From contig CAZLIC010000067.1 in assembly GCA_964559535.1 (NCBI GenBank), positions 1 through 25,669 of the forward strand: 25,669 bases of DNA, written 5' to 3'. Within the stretch, counting starts at the first letter, position 1, and every line of letters starts with the position of its first letter. Below are positions 8,101 to 15,806 of this stretch, piece by piece. The translations under genes were made by a program, and so were the position numbers. The DNA is from CAZLIC01 sp964559535. GTDB taxonomy: Bacteria; Pseudomonadota; Alphaproteobacteria; Rhodobacterales; Rhodobacteraceae. Below the pieces are notes generated by a model. That model worked only from the letters and a program-made list of their open reading frames with translations. It was not told where the DNA came from and made no database searches.

Positions 8101-8812
8101 CGACATTCTGGTGGCCGAAACGCCCGCAGCGCTGGCCGAGGCTGTTCTGCGGGTGGCGGGCGATGCGGCGCTGTGGGAACGGCTGAGTGCCGCTGGGCGG
8201 GCCTTCGTGGCGGCGGAATACGCGCCGGGGGTGATGCACGCGCGTCTGCTGCGGCTTCTGGCCAAGGCCGGGGTGGCACCCTTCGCGGGAACCTGCCCGA
8301 TCAGCGGCGTCTGGGAAGACCGGCGGTTCCTGCATGGCAGCGACGCCGACAGCCTGGCGCGGGGGCCCGATGCGCCGCGGTCGGCCGAACGGGTGGCGGC
8401 GGCGGCGCTGGCGCGGCTGGCGGGGCGGCCCGGCGTGGCGCTGGACCGGCTGGCCGACGACGCGCTGCCCTGGGGCCTGGGGGTGGAGGGCGACCTGCCG
8501 GTGCTGCGTGCCGCCATCGCGCGGCGTGGCTGGTTGTCCGACGCGCCGAGGGTGGTTGTGGCGCGGGCGCCGCTGGATGATGCGGCTGCCGGGCTGGTGG
8601 AGGGTTTGCTGGCGCAGCCTTTAATGGACCGGATGGTTCTGGCCTGCCCGCCGGTCGGCCAGCGTGGCGGAGAGGCGCGCGCGCCCGTCACCCCGATTGC
8701 CGCCGTGGTGCGGTTTCTTGAGGCAGGCGGCTGGCAGGTGCGCACCGACCGCGTACCCCTGCCCGAAGCCGCGTTGACGGGCTGCGTCCTGATCGAGGCG
8801 CGACGCGGCTAG
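5180..8812 (+). CDS. Large two-domain glycosyltransferase (repeats + GT2 + GT4)
   Basis: A 1210-residue protein with four parts. Residues about 20-370 hold roughly nine degenerate repeats around LFD..Y..RYPDV..AG..PL.HFL..G...GRDPHP. Residues about 403-640 are a GT2 (GT-A) domain: VSVIVPVFNQ, VIVADDGSTDET, the metal-site region LFLLNNDTAVLPGW and CEDTDLAMRLRQLGW. Residues about 665-1030 are a GT4-like GT-B domain: RILMIDHRVPEPDKDAGSV, FVGGYQHPPNVDAV, VVPLTWGAGIKGKIASSMAQGVPVVST. The last about 175 residues, starting GTCPISGVWEDRRFL, are not recognised. No signal peptide or membrane segment is seen, so it is probably cytosolic or membrane-peripheral. ATG at 5180 follows GTGAGG. Likely role: building a cell-surface or extracellular glycan, or modifying the autotransporter downstream; substrates are unknown. 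Confidence 0.88.
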   Translation: MIRKILRRLGGTGGPKAPAAEHRLFDPLARKGLFATDWYLRRYPDVAAAGLDPLAHFLSSGLAQGRDPHPLFDTTFYATAYADVRAAGTSPLQHFLTSGGGENRQPHPLVSPRWLRRRLGNDLPLDNPLLGLLSRHAEFGPRPLFDIPLLRQRLGLADTAPAAAVLLAWFARPAAQRPDPHRLFDAAWVRGRYGLADDQCAVTFYCRDKGLTVAPHPLVETALLLQRNPELKGLPDDLTLLDHLLVHRHDLSPTPLFDSEHYARQAGPGVGRGAPGLLHYLAEGSERGLDPGPWFDDALYRQRFGHLLQGMAPLDHYVRHGHETWMTLAPRFSDRFYAMRHAGVLEGAAQPPLLHFLCNLRQDTRAHPDPAWRDDFTDWDAVRDDVAAGAARLGDAAPEVSVPEVSVIVPVFNQFHHTLRCLWSILRAGDAARLQVIVADDGSTDETAAFFGALPGVTYVRNPRNLGFLRSCNAAATHARAPFLFLLNNDTAVLPGWIDSLLATARACPEAGIVGSKLVYPDGTLQEAGGYVWSDGGGANLGRQSDPQEPGFCLRRDADYVSGAAILVPRAAWDMAGGFDDRYAPAYCEDTDLAMRLRQLGWRVVYEPASVVAHFEGVSSGTSTEGGVKAHQVQNFATLRDRWAFALERHLPAQHITPRAIPRPPRPRILMIDHRVPEPDKDAGSVVAWWHVRLLLKMGYEISFLPCDLLPMGRYGRALQALGVELLHAPYVADIHGYLARHAQDFDAFWLVRFGDGGAFVDDLRRLCPRTPIILNTADLHFLRAERAARLAGNPPDLVEHAAKVRAREAHVIGQATETIVVSTHERALLDDLGIGGSFSVVPLVMDVAGNVPPRAGRSGIAFVGGYQHPPNVDAVTWFLAEVWPLIVARDPGLEFHIVGSNPPPAFADIRQPGVVVQGHVPDLDGFLAQRIATVVPLTWGAGIKGKIASSMAQGVPVVSTPVGAEGMGLEHGRDILVAETPAALAEAVLRVAGDAALWERLSAAGRAFVAAEYAPGVMHARLLRLLAKAGVAPFAGTCPISGVWEDRRFLHGSDADSLARGPDAPRSAERVAAAALARLAGRPGVALDRLADDALPWGLGVEGDLPVLRAAIARRGWLSDAPRVVVARAPLDDAAAGLVEGLLAQPLMDRMVLACPPVGQRGGEARAPVTPIAAVVRFLEAGGWQVRTDRVPLPEAALTGCVLIEARRG
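5249..6285 (+). repeat. About nine degenerate ~37-residue repeats in the glycosyltransferase N-terminus
   Basis: Protein-level repeats, each opening with LFD (or LVS, LVE, WFD, RFS) and closing with PHP, PRP or PTP. The clearest units are DWYLRRYPDVAAAGLDPLAH, LFDTTFYATAYADVRAAGTS and LFDSEHYARQAGPGVG; middle units are strongly diverged. The DNA itself is not obviously repeated, so the duplication is old. Confidence 0.75.
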
Positions 8813-8886
8813 GCCGCTTGCATGTGCAGGCGGGGTGCCGTTAATGCGGCACACTCAACCGCGGGATCGGGGGCAGGGTCGGGCGC

Positions 8887-9597
8887 GTGGCGGAACGGAC
8901 GGTCATTCTTCACTATCACCTGTTCAAGAATGCCGGCACCAGCTTTGACGGCATCTTGCAGCGGAATTTTCCCGGCCAATGGACGGCGGCCGAGTTTCCC
9001 GGCGGCGACAATTCGATGCAGGTCGCGGCCTGGATCGCCCGCAACCCCGGGATGGTCGCGTTTTCCAGCCACACCGCCACAGGCCCGGTGCCCGTGGTGC
9101 CCGGCGTGCGCATCATCTCGGCCCTGTTCCTGCGCGACCCGGTGGCGCGCATCCGGTCGGCCTATCTGTTCGAGCGGCGGCAGAATGCGGCAAGCGAGGC
9201 GAACCTTGGGGCAAGGCTGGCATCCGCCACCGACTTTGACGGGTATGTGCGGGGGCGGCTTGCGGTTCCGGGCGACCGGCAGTGCCGCGACTTCCATGTG
9301 GTGCGGCTGGCGCAGTTCGTGCGGCGCATCGCGCCCGAGTTGCAGCGCGCCACCGAGGCGCTGCAGCGGCTGTCGTTCGTGGGCGAGGTCGAGCGGTTCG
9401 GGCACAGTGTCGAGCGGTTCGCGGCGCTGGTACGCCCGGTGTGGCCTACCTTCGACCCGGGGCAGGTGCATCTGAACCGCAGTGCGGCCGAAGACGGGCT
9501 GCAGATCTCGGCCGAACTGGCGGGTTTGCTGGAAGCGAACAATCGGCTGGATCGCCAACTCATCGCGCGCGCGCGGGAAACAGTGTGGACGGACTGA
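8887..9597 (+). CDS. Sulfotransferase-like protein (PAPS-dependent family)
   Basis: Predicted 236-residue sulfotransferase, transferring sulfate from PAPS to a carbohydrate or other hydroxyl. The 5'-phosphosulfate loop is visible as HLFKNAGTS (residues 11-19) and the 3'-phosphate motif as LRDPVARIRSAY (82-93), in the right order and spacing for the family related to carbohydrate 2-O/6-O sulfotransferases. No signal peptide or membrane anchor is seen, as usual for bacterial members. The start is GTG at 8887, with a G-rich stretch (GGGGGCAGGG) upstream; there is no in-frame ATG close by. It lies 74 bases after the glycosyltransferase, so both may decorate the same glycan. Family fairly sure, acceptor unknown. 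Confidence 0.8.
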   Translation: MAERTVILHYHLFKNAGTSFDGILQRNFPGQWTAAEFPGGDNSMQVAAWIARNPGMVAFSSHTATGPVPVVPGVRIISALFLRDPVARIRSAYLFERRQNAASEANLGARLASATDFDGYVRGRLAVPGDRQCRDFHVVRLAQFVRRIAPELQRATEALQRLSFVGEVERFGHSVERFAALVRPVWPTFDPGQVHLNRSAAEDGLQISAELAGLLEANNRLDRQLIARARETVWTD

Positions 9598-9782
9598 CGG
9601 CGTCACCCGCCATCGCGTTGATTTCAGGCCGTGTCTTTCATGGAACACCACGTTGCCGCAAGAATGCCGCAATTGGCAGGATGCGCGTTTTCGTTTGCCG
9701 CTGCCGTCGCCCCTGCACTAGGGTTACGGCTACGAATCCATGCATCCGCCCAGGCGGATTGCTGCAATTGGGAGTGATTGTC
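9598..9782 (+). promoter_or_regulatory. Leader of the autotransporter gene with a repeated operator-like motif
   Basis: TGCCGCAATTGGCAG occurs at 9665-9679 and a near copy, TGCTGCAATTGGGAG, at 9760-9774, differing at two of 15 positions. The first copy is a perfect inverted repeat (TGCC-GCAATT-GGCA), and an extra TGCCGCAA lies just upstream at 9654-9661. The second copy contains the ribosome binding site GGGAG. A regulator binding both could loop the leader or block translation start; this is inference. No convincing -35/-10 pair could be chosen. Confidence 0.4.
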
Positions 9783-12700
9783 ATGTCCGTTTCCCATCCC
9801 GTTTCCCAGGTTGGTGCGCCGCGTCGTGCGCGGTTGATGGCAAGCACGGCCCTGCTTGCGGCACTTGCCGTGGTGCCGGTTCCCGCACTTGCGCAGGTCG
9901 TGTGGGATGGCAGCACCGACCGCGATTGGGTGGACGGCGCCAACTGGGACAGCGGCACCGCACCCGTGGGCAACAACGTGGCCGAAATCAGCAATGGCGC
10001 GCTGGCCAACCAGCCGGTCATCGGCAACGGCGATGCCGTGTCGGTACGCCGGGTTGAACTGACCGGCGGCAGCCTGGATGTTCGCGGCAGCCTGACGACA
10101 ACGCAGGGCGTGAACGTGGGCGCGGGCGGCACGCTGACCGTGTTCTCGGGCACCGCGCCGAACGGCACGGTGACCGGTGGCGTGAACAGTGCGGGCACGG
10201 TGGACAATCGCGGTACCATCGACACCGTCACCATCACCGGCGGCACCTTCGGCAACCGCGGCACCGTCACCGGGGCCACCACGATTTCGGGCGGCACGCT
10301 GACGCTGAACAGCGGCTCGAACCTGTCGGACACTGCGGCGCTGACGGTGAACGGCACGGGCACCGTGGACGTGCGGACGGACGAAACCGTGGGCACGCTG
10401 GCCGGGAACGGCGGCCAGGTCGACTTGAACGCCAACCTGACCACCGGCGGCACGGACGGCAGCAGCAGCTACGCCGGCGCGCTGAACGGGTCGGGCGACC
10501 TGGTGAAGAACGGCACGGGCACCCTGATGCTGACAGGCAATGGCGCGGGCCACACCGGAACGGTTCTGGTGAATGCGGGCGAAGTGGCCTTTACCGGCGG
10601 GGCCGTCACCAGCGCCGACATCGACATCGGTGCTGCCGGCGAGGTGTCTTCGGATGGCGGCACCTTTGGCGCGGGCACGACCATCACCAACGCGGGCGTG
10701 CTGGACCTGAACGGGTCCGAGACGGTGGGCACGCTGACCGGCGCGGGGTCTGTGGAACTGGCGTCGGGCACCACGCTGACGCTGCAGGGCGGAACCTCGG
10801 ACATCGGCGGGGTGATTTCCGGCAATGGCGGCGTGACCGTGAATGGCGGAACCACGACGATCACCGCCGAAGCCACCTATTCGGGCGCCACCACCGTGAC
10901 GGCGGGCACGCTGAACCTGACAGGGGCCGGGGCGGTGAACAGCGCCGTGGTCAGCATTGCGGGCGCGGGCTCGCTGGTGACGGACGGTGGCGGGCTGGAC
11001 ACCGACGCGGCGGTCGACAACGCCGGGGCACTGGTGCTGAACGGGGCCGAAACGATTGCCTCGCTGAACGGCGCCGGTACCGTGGCGCTGAACGGGGCGA
11101 ACCTGGGCCTGACAGCGGGTGCTTCGGTGGTGGACGGGGCGATTTCGGGCACCGGCGGGCTGACCGTCAGCGGCACCAGCGTGACCACGCTGAACGCGGC
11201 CAACACCTATGCGGGCGGCACCACGGTGTCGGGCGGCGGCACGCTGAACGTGGGGGCCACCGGCACCATCGGGGCGCTGACCGTGAACAACGTCGGCACC
11301 GCCAACAACGCAGGCACCACCGGCGACGTGGACCTGAACGGTACGGCGATCTTCAACAACCTTGCAGGCGGCACGACGGGCAACGTCGATGTGGCCGCGG
11401 CCTCGACCTTCGACAACCAGGCGGGTGCGGCGGCGGGTGATGTGACCAGCATCGGCACCACCACCAACGCGGGCACCTTCGCCAGCCTGACGGTGACCGG
11501 CGGCACCACCACCGTCAACGGCGCAGGCACGGTAACCGGCGCCACGACGGTGGGTGGCGGCACGCTGAACCTGAACAGCGCCAACAGCCTGTCCGATACG
11601 GAAACGCTGACGGTGAACGCGGGAACAGTGAACGCGAACGTCAGCGAAACCGTGGGCGCGCTGGCCGGCACCAACGGGCGGGTAAACGTGACCGGCACGC
11701 TGACCGCCGGCGGATCGGGGGCCACCACTACCTTCTCGGGGCAGGTAAACGGCGCTGGCGGGTTGACCAAGGCGGGCACCGGCACGCTGACGCTGACCGG
11801 GGTGAACGGCTTTGCCGGACCGCTGAATGTCGATGCCGGAACGGTTTCGGTCACCGGGGCGGGGCGCCTTGCCACCACCAGCATCACCACCACGGGCGGC
11901 AGCCTGAGCACGGACGGCGGCGCGCTGGCTGCGGGCACGGCCATCACGAACGGCGGTTCCGTGTCGTTGACCGGGTCGGAAACCATCCGGTCGATCAGCG
12001 GCGCGGGCAGCGTGGCCCTGGGCAACGCCGCCACAAACCTGACGCTGACCGCCGGCAACTCGGCCATCGACGGCGTGATCTCGGGCACCGGGCGGCTGAC
12101 CGTCGCGGGCGGCAACGTGACGTTGTCGCAGGCCAACACCTATGGCGGGCCGACCACCGTGGCGTCGGGCACCCTGTCGCTGACCGGAACAGGGTCCGTC
12201 GCCTCGGCCGTGGTGAACGTGAACGGCGGGGCACTGAATACCGACGGCGACGCCATTGGCGATACCGCGACAGTGGGGGTGAACGGCGGCACGCTGACAT
12301 CGTCGGGCGCCGAGACGGTGGGCACCCTGAGCCAGACCGGCGGCACCATCGCGGGCGCGGGTCCGTTGACCACCGGCACCTTCACCCAGACGGGCGGCAC
12401 CGTGGCTGCCGGGGCCGTGGTGAACGCAACGGGCGCACAAAGTCTGCAGGGCGGCACGATTGCGGGCACCCTGGGCGGCGCGGGCGCCGTGACGGTAACC
12501 ACCGGCACCACCACGGTGTCCGGTGCGGGCAGCATCCTGTCCAACAGCGTGACGGTGAATTCGGGCGCGCTGGTGGTGGACGGCGGCGCGCTGGCGGCGG
12601 GGGCAAATGCAGCGGTTAACGGCGGCACGCTGACGGCCAACGGCGCCGAGACGGTGGCCACGCTGGCCCAGTCGGGCGGCGTGATCAACGGATCCAGCAC

Positions 12701-14804
12701 GGTGACCACCGGCAGCTTTGCCCAGACGGGCGGAACCACGGCGGGCACGGTCACCATCCTGACCGGCACCTTCAACCAGTCCGGCGCCACGGCGAACATC
12801 GGCGCTGGCACCACCGTCACCGCCAGCGGCCTGCAGACGCTGGCCGGCGGGACGCTGGCCGACCCGGCCAGCATCACCGGAACGCTGAACGGCGTTGGCG
12901 ACGTGCTGGTGACGGGCGGCGTGACCACGCTGGAAACCGTGGGGCGGATCGAGAATACGGCGTCGATCACCGTCGAGGCGGGGGCGACCCTGAACTCGCG
13001 CGGCAACCTTCTGACCGCCGGGCCCATCAGCAACGCGGGCACCATAAACCTGCAGGGGGTGCTGGACGGCGCCATCACCAACACCGGCAACGTGTTCACC
13101 ACGGCCGGGCTGACGGCCGGCGCCGACGGCATTACCAACAGCGGAACGATCACGGTTGCGGCCGGGGACCTGCTGAATGCGGGCACCATCACCAACCAGA
13201 CGGGCGGGACGGTCAACGTCACCGGTCGCACGCTGGCCGGCAATTTCGCGAACAACCTTGGCAATGTCGTGCTGTCGGGCGGTACGGTGGCAGGTGCCTT
13301 CGACAATGCCACCGGGGGCAGCCTGACCGTGTCGGGCAATTCGTCGGTCACCGGCGAACTGCGCGGATCAGCGCAGGCCGTCACCACCATGCGCAACGGC
13401 CTGGTGAATGACGTGCTTGCCGTCGGGTCGCTGTCGGGCGGCACGTTCCGGCTGGATCTTTCGCTGGGCGACGGCGATGCCGACCGGATTGACGTGGACA
13501 CCACGGTGGATGCGACGCGCCGCGTGACCTTCGACACGCGGAACCTGACAGGCGGGATCATTCCGCTGGGCAGCCGGGCGACGATCCTGACTGCTGACAA
13601 CGTGCAGGAGGTCTTTGACGCGGGCCAGTTCGTCCTGCGTTCGGCCGGCTCGGCGGTGGTGCAGTCGCTGAACGTCAACGCGCTTGGCGAACTTGAGGTC
13701 GTGGCCACGACGTCCAGCGGCATCGGCGGCCTCGCCTCCAGCGTGTCGGGCATCCAGAGCCTGATCTCCAGCGTGGTGAACCGCCCGTCCAGCCCCTTCA
13801 CCGGCGGGCTTGCCGCCGAGGAGGGCTGCTTCAAGGGCGGGTTCGGTCGCCTGACCATCGGCAAGGCCACCATCGAAGCAGGCTCGTCGAACGAGACCTC
13901 GTCGGTTTCCTCATCGAACACCACGGTGTCGGCCAACTACAGCGGCGTGCAGGCCGGATATGACCTGGGTTGCAACGACGGGCGGTTCCTGAACGGTTGG
14001 GATGGCTCGGCCGGGGTGCTGGTCGGCTTCAACCGCGGCGATTCAAGCCAGACGGTGTTCTCGCCCAACGGCCTTGACGCGCCGATCGCCACCAGCCTGA
14101 TCGAGTCGGACTTCGACCAGACCTATGGCGGCGTGTACGTGGCAGGCAGCCGCAACAACCTGACCGCCGACGTGACGCTGCGGTTCGACCGGACCGATTT
14201 CGAGCTGAGCGAGATCGACCTGCCGGATCCCGTTGTGGTTCCGCCGGAGCCCGAGATCGACAACAGCATCGGCGTGGACGGCGAGACCTTCTCGGCCAAT
14301 TCGGCCTCGGTGATCGGGCGGCTGAGCTACAACATCGAGATCAGCGACGAGGTGGCATTCGTCCCGACCGGCGGCCTGTCGCTGACCCGCACCAAGGGCA
14401 ACGACGTGAACATCGGCTCGGGCACCACGGGCGGCGTGCTGGTGCTGGACGACTACAGCTCGAACGTGCTGTTCCTGGGCGGAACGCTGGCGCGGACAAC
14501 GATCAACCCCGACGGCACCTCGGCTAGCACGCTGTTTGTCAGCGGCAACTACTACAATGATCTGGCCGATGACCGCGAAGCGCGGTTCATCCCGAACGAT
14601 CCGGCAGGCATCACCGAGAACATCCAGCTCGACAACCTGGGCGGTTTCGGCGAGCTGAGCCTTGGCTGGAACTACGTGAAGATCCTGGAGAACGGGCCGG
14701 CCGGCGCGCGCCAGCTGAACACCTCGCTGCGGGTCGACACGCGGTTCGGGTCGAACGTGTCGGAAAGCTACAGCCTGACGGCGCAGGTGCGCCTGACATT
14801 CTGA
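9783..14804 (+). CDS. Type V autotransporter, beta-helical passenger with C-terminal barrel
   Basis: A 1673-residue secreted or surface protein. Residues 1-37 are a signal peptide (RRARLMASTALLAALAVV, cut after ALA before QVVWDG). Residues about 38-1320 are a Gly/Thr/Asn-rich passenger of short beta-strand repeats, including autotransporter-associated (PATR-like) units such as YSGATTVTAGTLNLTG, FAGPLNVDAGTVSVTG and YGGPTTVASGTLSLTG. Residues about 1345-1673 form the outer-membrane barrel, ending LTAQVRLTF with the terminal Phe expected for BAM recognition. Two Cys (1349 and 1397) lie at the start of the barrel. The frame is open far upstream, but ATG at 9783 has GGGAG upstream and puts the signal peptide at the start. 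Probably an adhesin or biofilm factor. The Thr/Asn-rich passenger and the upstream glycosyltransferase make glycosylation conceivable but unproven. Confidence 0.92.
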   Translation: MSVSHPVSQVGAPRRARLMASTALLAALAVVPVPALAQVVWDGSTDRDWVDGANWDSGTAPVGNNVAEISNGALANQPVIGNGDAVSVRRVELTGGSLDVRGSLTTTQGVNVGAGGTLTVFSGTAPNGTVTGGVNSAGTVDNRGTIDTVTITGGTFGNRGTVTGATTISGGTLTLNSGSNLSDTAALTVNGTGTVDVRTDETVGTLAGNGGQVDLNANLTTGGTDGSSSYAGALNGSGDLVKNGTGTLMLTGNGAGHTGTVLVNAGEVAFTGGAVTSADIDIGAAGEVSSDGGTFGAGTTITNAGVLDLNGSETVGTLTGAGSVELASGTTLTLQGGTSDIGGVISGNGGVTVNGGTTTITAEATYSGATTVTAGTLNLTGAGAVNSAVVSIAGAGSLVTDGGGLDTDAAVDNAGALVLNGAETIASLNGAGTVALNGANLGLTAGASVVDGAISGTGGLTVSGTSVTTLNAANTYAGGTTVSGGGTLNVGATGTIGALTVNNVGTANNAGTTGDVDLNGTAIFNNLAGGTTGNVDVAAASTFDNQAGAAAGDVTSIGTTTNAGTFASLTVTGGTTTVNGAGTVTGATTVGGGTLNLNSANSLSDTETLTVNAGTVNANVSETVGALAGTNGRVNVTGTLTAGGSGATTTFSGQVNGAGGLTKAGTGTLTLTGVNGFAGPLNVDAGTVSVTGAGRLATTSITTTGGSLSTDGGALAAGTAITNGGSVSLTGSETIRSISGAGSVALGNAATNLTLTAGNSAIDGVISGTGRLTVAGGNVTLSQANTYGGPTTVASGTLSLTGTGSVASAVVNVNGGALNTDGDAIGDTATVGVNGGTLTSSGAETVGTLSQTGGTIAGAGPLTTGTFTQTGGTVAAGAVVNATGAQSLQGGTIAGTLGGAGAVTVTTGTTTVSGAGSILSNSVTVNSGALVVDGGALAAGANAAVNGGTLTANGAETVATLAQSGGVINGSSTVTTGSFAQTGGTTAGTVTILTGTFNQSGATANIGAGTTVTASGLQTLAGGTLADPASITGTLNGVGDVLVTGGVTTLETVGRIENTASITVEAGATLNSRGNLLTAGPISNAGTINLQGVLDGAITNTGNVFTTAGLTAGADGITNSGTITVAAGDLLNAGTITNQTGGTVNVTGRTLAGNFANNLGNVVLSGGTVAGAFDNATGGSLTVSGNSSVTGELRGSAQAVTTMRNGLVNDVLAVGSLSGGTFRLDLSLGDGDADRIDVDTTVDATRRVTFDTRNLTGGIIPLGSRATILTADNVQEVFDAGQFVLRSAGSAVVQSLNVNALGELEVVATTSSGIGGLASSVSGIQSLISSVVNRPSSPFTGGLAAEEGCFKGGFGRLTIGKATIEAGSSNETSSVSSSNTTVSANYSGVQAGYDLGCNDGRFLNGWDGSAGVLVGFNRGDSSQTVFSPNGLDAPIATSLIESDFDQTYGGVYVAGSRNNLTADVTLRFDRTDFELSEIDLPDPVVVPPEPEIDNSIGVDGETFSANSASVIGRLSYNIEISDEVAFVPTGGLSLTRTKGNDVNIGSGTTGGVLVLDDYSSNVLFLGGTLARTTINPDGTSASTLFVSGNYYNDLADDREARFIPNDPAGITENIQLDNLGGFGELSLGWNYVKILENGPAGARQLNTSLRVDTRFGSNVSESYSLTAQVRLTF

Positions 14805-14833
14805 CGCCGGTGCGAAGGTAAGCAGCATCTGCC

Positions 14834-14856
14834 AAGGGGGGCCACGGCCCCCCTTT
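14834..14856 (+). terminator. Rho-independent terminator after the autotransporter gene
   Basis: AAGGGGGGCC (14834-14843) and GGCCCCCCTT (14846-14855) are complementary and are followed by further T. The effective stem is about 8 pairs of mostly G:C with a small loop. It lies 30 bases after the stop at 14804 and separates the surface module from the phosphatase-kinase pair. Confidence 0.85.
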
Positions 14857-14997
14857 CGGTTTGCCGCGCGCCGGTGCAGAACCATCACGGGACGTGCAGC
14901 TTCCATTTGCGGGCGTCGGCGTTGTCGCCTATTCTTACGGATAGGTGATTGAGCGCGACCGTCGTTGACGGAAAGATTGGTTCGTTCGGGGGGAGTG

Positions 14998-15801
14998 ATG
15001 CTCGAAGTGCGGTTCACTTTCGACACGGGGGCGCAAAGCCACCCCGGACGCGTCCGCAATCACAACGAGGATTCGTTCCTGGCCCGGCCTGCCTCGGGGC
15101 TGTGGCTGGTGGCCGACGGCATGGGCGGACACCGCGCCGGAGATTTCGCCAGCCGCACCATTGTGGAAAGCGCGAACTGGATCGGCATTCCCACCTCGGC
15201 GCATGACCTGAAGTGCCGGTTCGTCGACCGGCTGCATGTCGCGCATGACGAGATCCGCAAGCAGTCGGCCAAGCTGGGCGGGGCGACCGTGGGCGCCACA
15301 CTGGCCGCCCTGCTGACGTTCGAGCATCACTTTGCCTGCATCTGGGCGGGCGACAGCCGGGTGTACCTGCTGCGCGACGGCTCGCTGCACCAGGTCACGA
15401 CGGACCACACCGAGGTGAACGAACTGCTGCGCACCGGCACGATCACGCCCGAACAGGCCGCCACGTGGCCGCGCAAGAACGTGATCACCCGCGCCATCGG
15501 CGTGTTCGAGGAACCGGACACCGACGAAAAGTACGGCACCCTGCGGCCCGGTGACACGTTCCTCTTGTGCTCTGACGGTCTGACGGCGCATGTCGGCGAT
15601 GACGAAATCGCCGCACACATGCACCACCCCGGCGCGCAGGAGACCTGCGACAGACTGATCGAGTTGACACTTTCGCGGGGTGCCCGCGATAATGTGACGG
15701 TCGTCGTCGTGCGCTGCCTGACGGATGACTCCGGCGAGGACGAGCGCACGCGACCGGGGATTCCCCTTGTCGGTGTCGATGACTGGAAGGCGGAACACTG
15801 A
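14998..15801 (+). CDS. PP2C-family serine/threonine protein phosphatase
   Basis: Cytosolic Mn/Mg-dependent protein phosphatase of 267 residues, probably reversing the kinase encoded next. PP2C motifs are in order: RNHNEDSF (20-27), LVADGMGGHRAGD (37-49), GATVGATLAALL (95-106), WAGDSRVYLLRDG (116-128), LCSDGLTAHV (190-199) and ARDNVTVVVV (229-238). Likely metal ligands are D25, D40, G41, D193 and D231. The frame opens at a TTG (14965), but ATG at 14998 with GGGGGGAG before it fits the family; GTG at 14995 is an alternative. The kinase gene begins five bases after the stop, so the pair is likely co-translated. Such pairs occur in type VI secretion loci (PppA/PpkA), but no secretion genes are seen here. 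Confidence 0.92.
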   Translation: MLEVRFTFDTGAQSHPGRVRNHNEDSFLARPASGLWLVADGMGGHRAGDFASRTIVESANWIGIPTSAHDLKCRFVDRLHVAHDEIRKQSAKLGGATVGATLAALLTFEHHFACIWAGDSRVYLLRDGSLHQVTTDHTEVNELLRTGTITPEQAATWPRKNVITRAIGVFEEPDTDEKYGTLRPGDTFLLCSDGLTAHVGDDEIAAHMHHPGAQETCDRLIELTLSRGARDNVTVVVVRCLTDDSGEDERTRPGIPLVGVDDWKAEH

Positions 15802-15806
15802 CGATC

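Noticed and set aside
12140..13936. Long open frames antisense to the autotransporter (for example about 600 residues on the minus strand)
   Set aside because: The frame mirrors the Gly/Thr/Val-rich repeat codons of the real gene; it gives Pro/Val/Ser-rich text with no domain, signal peptide or ribosome binding site.
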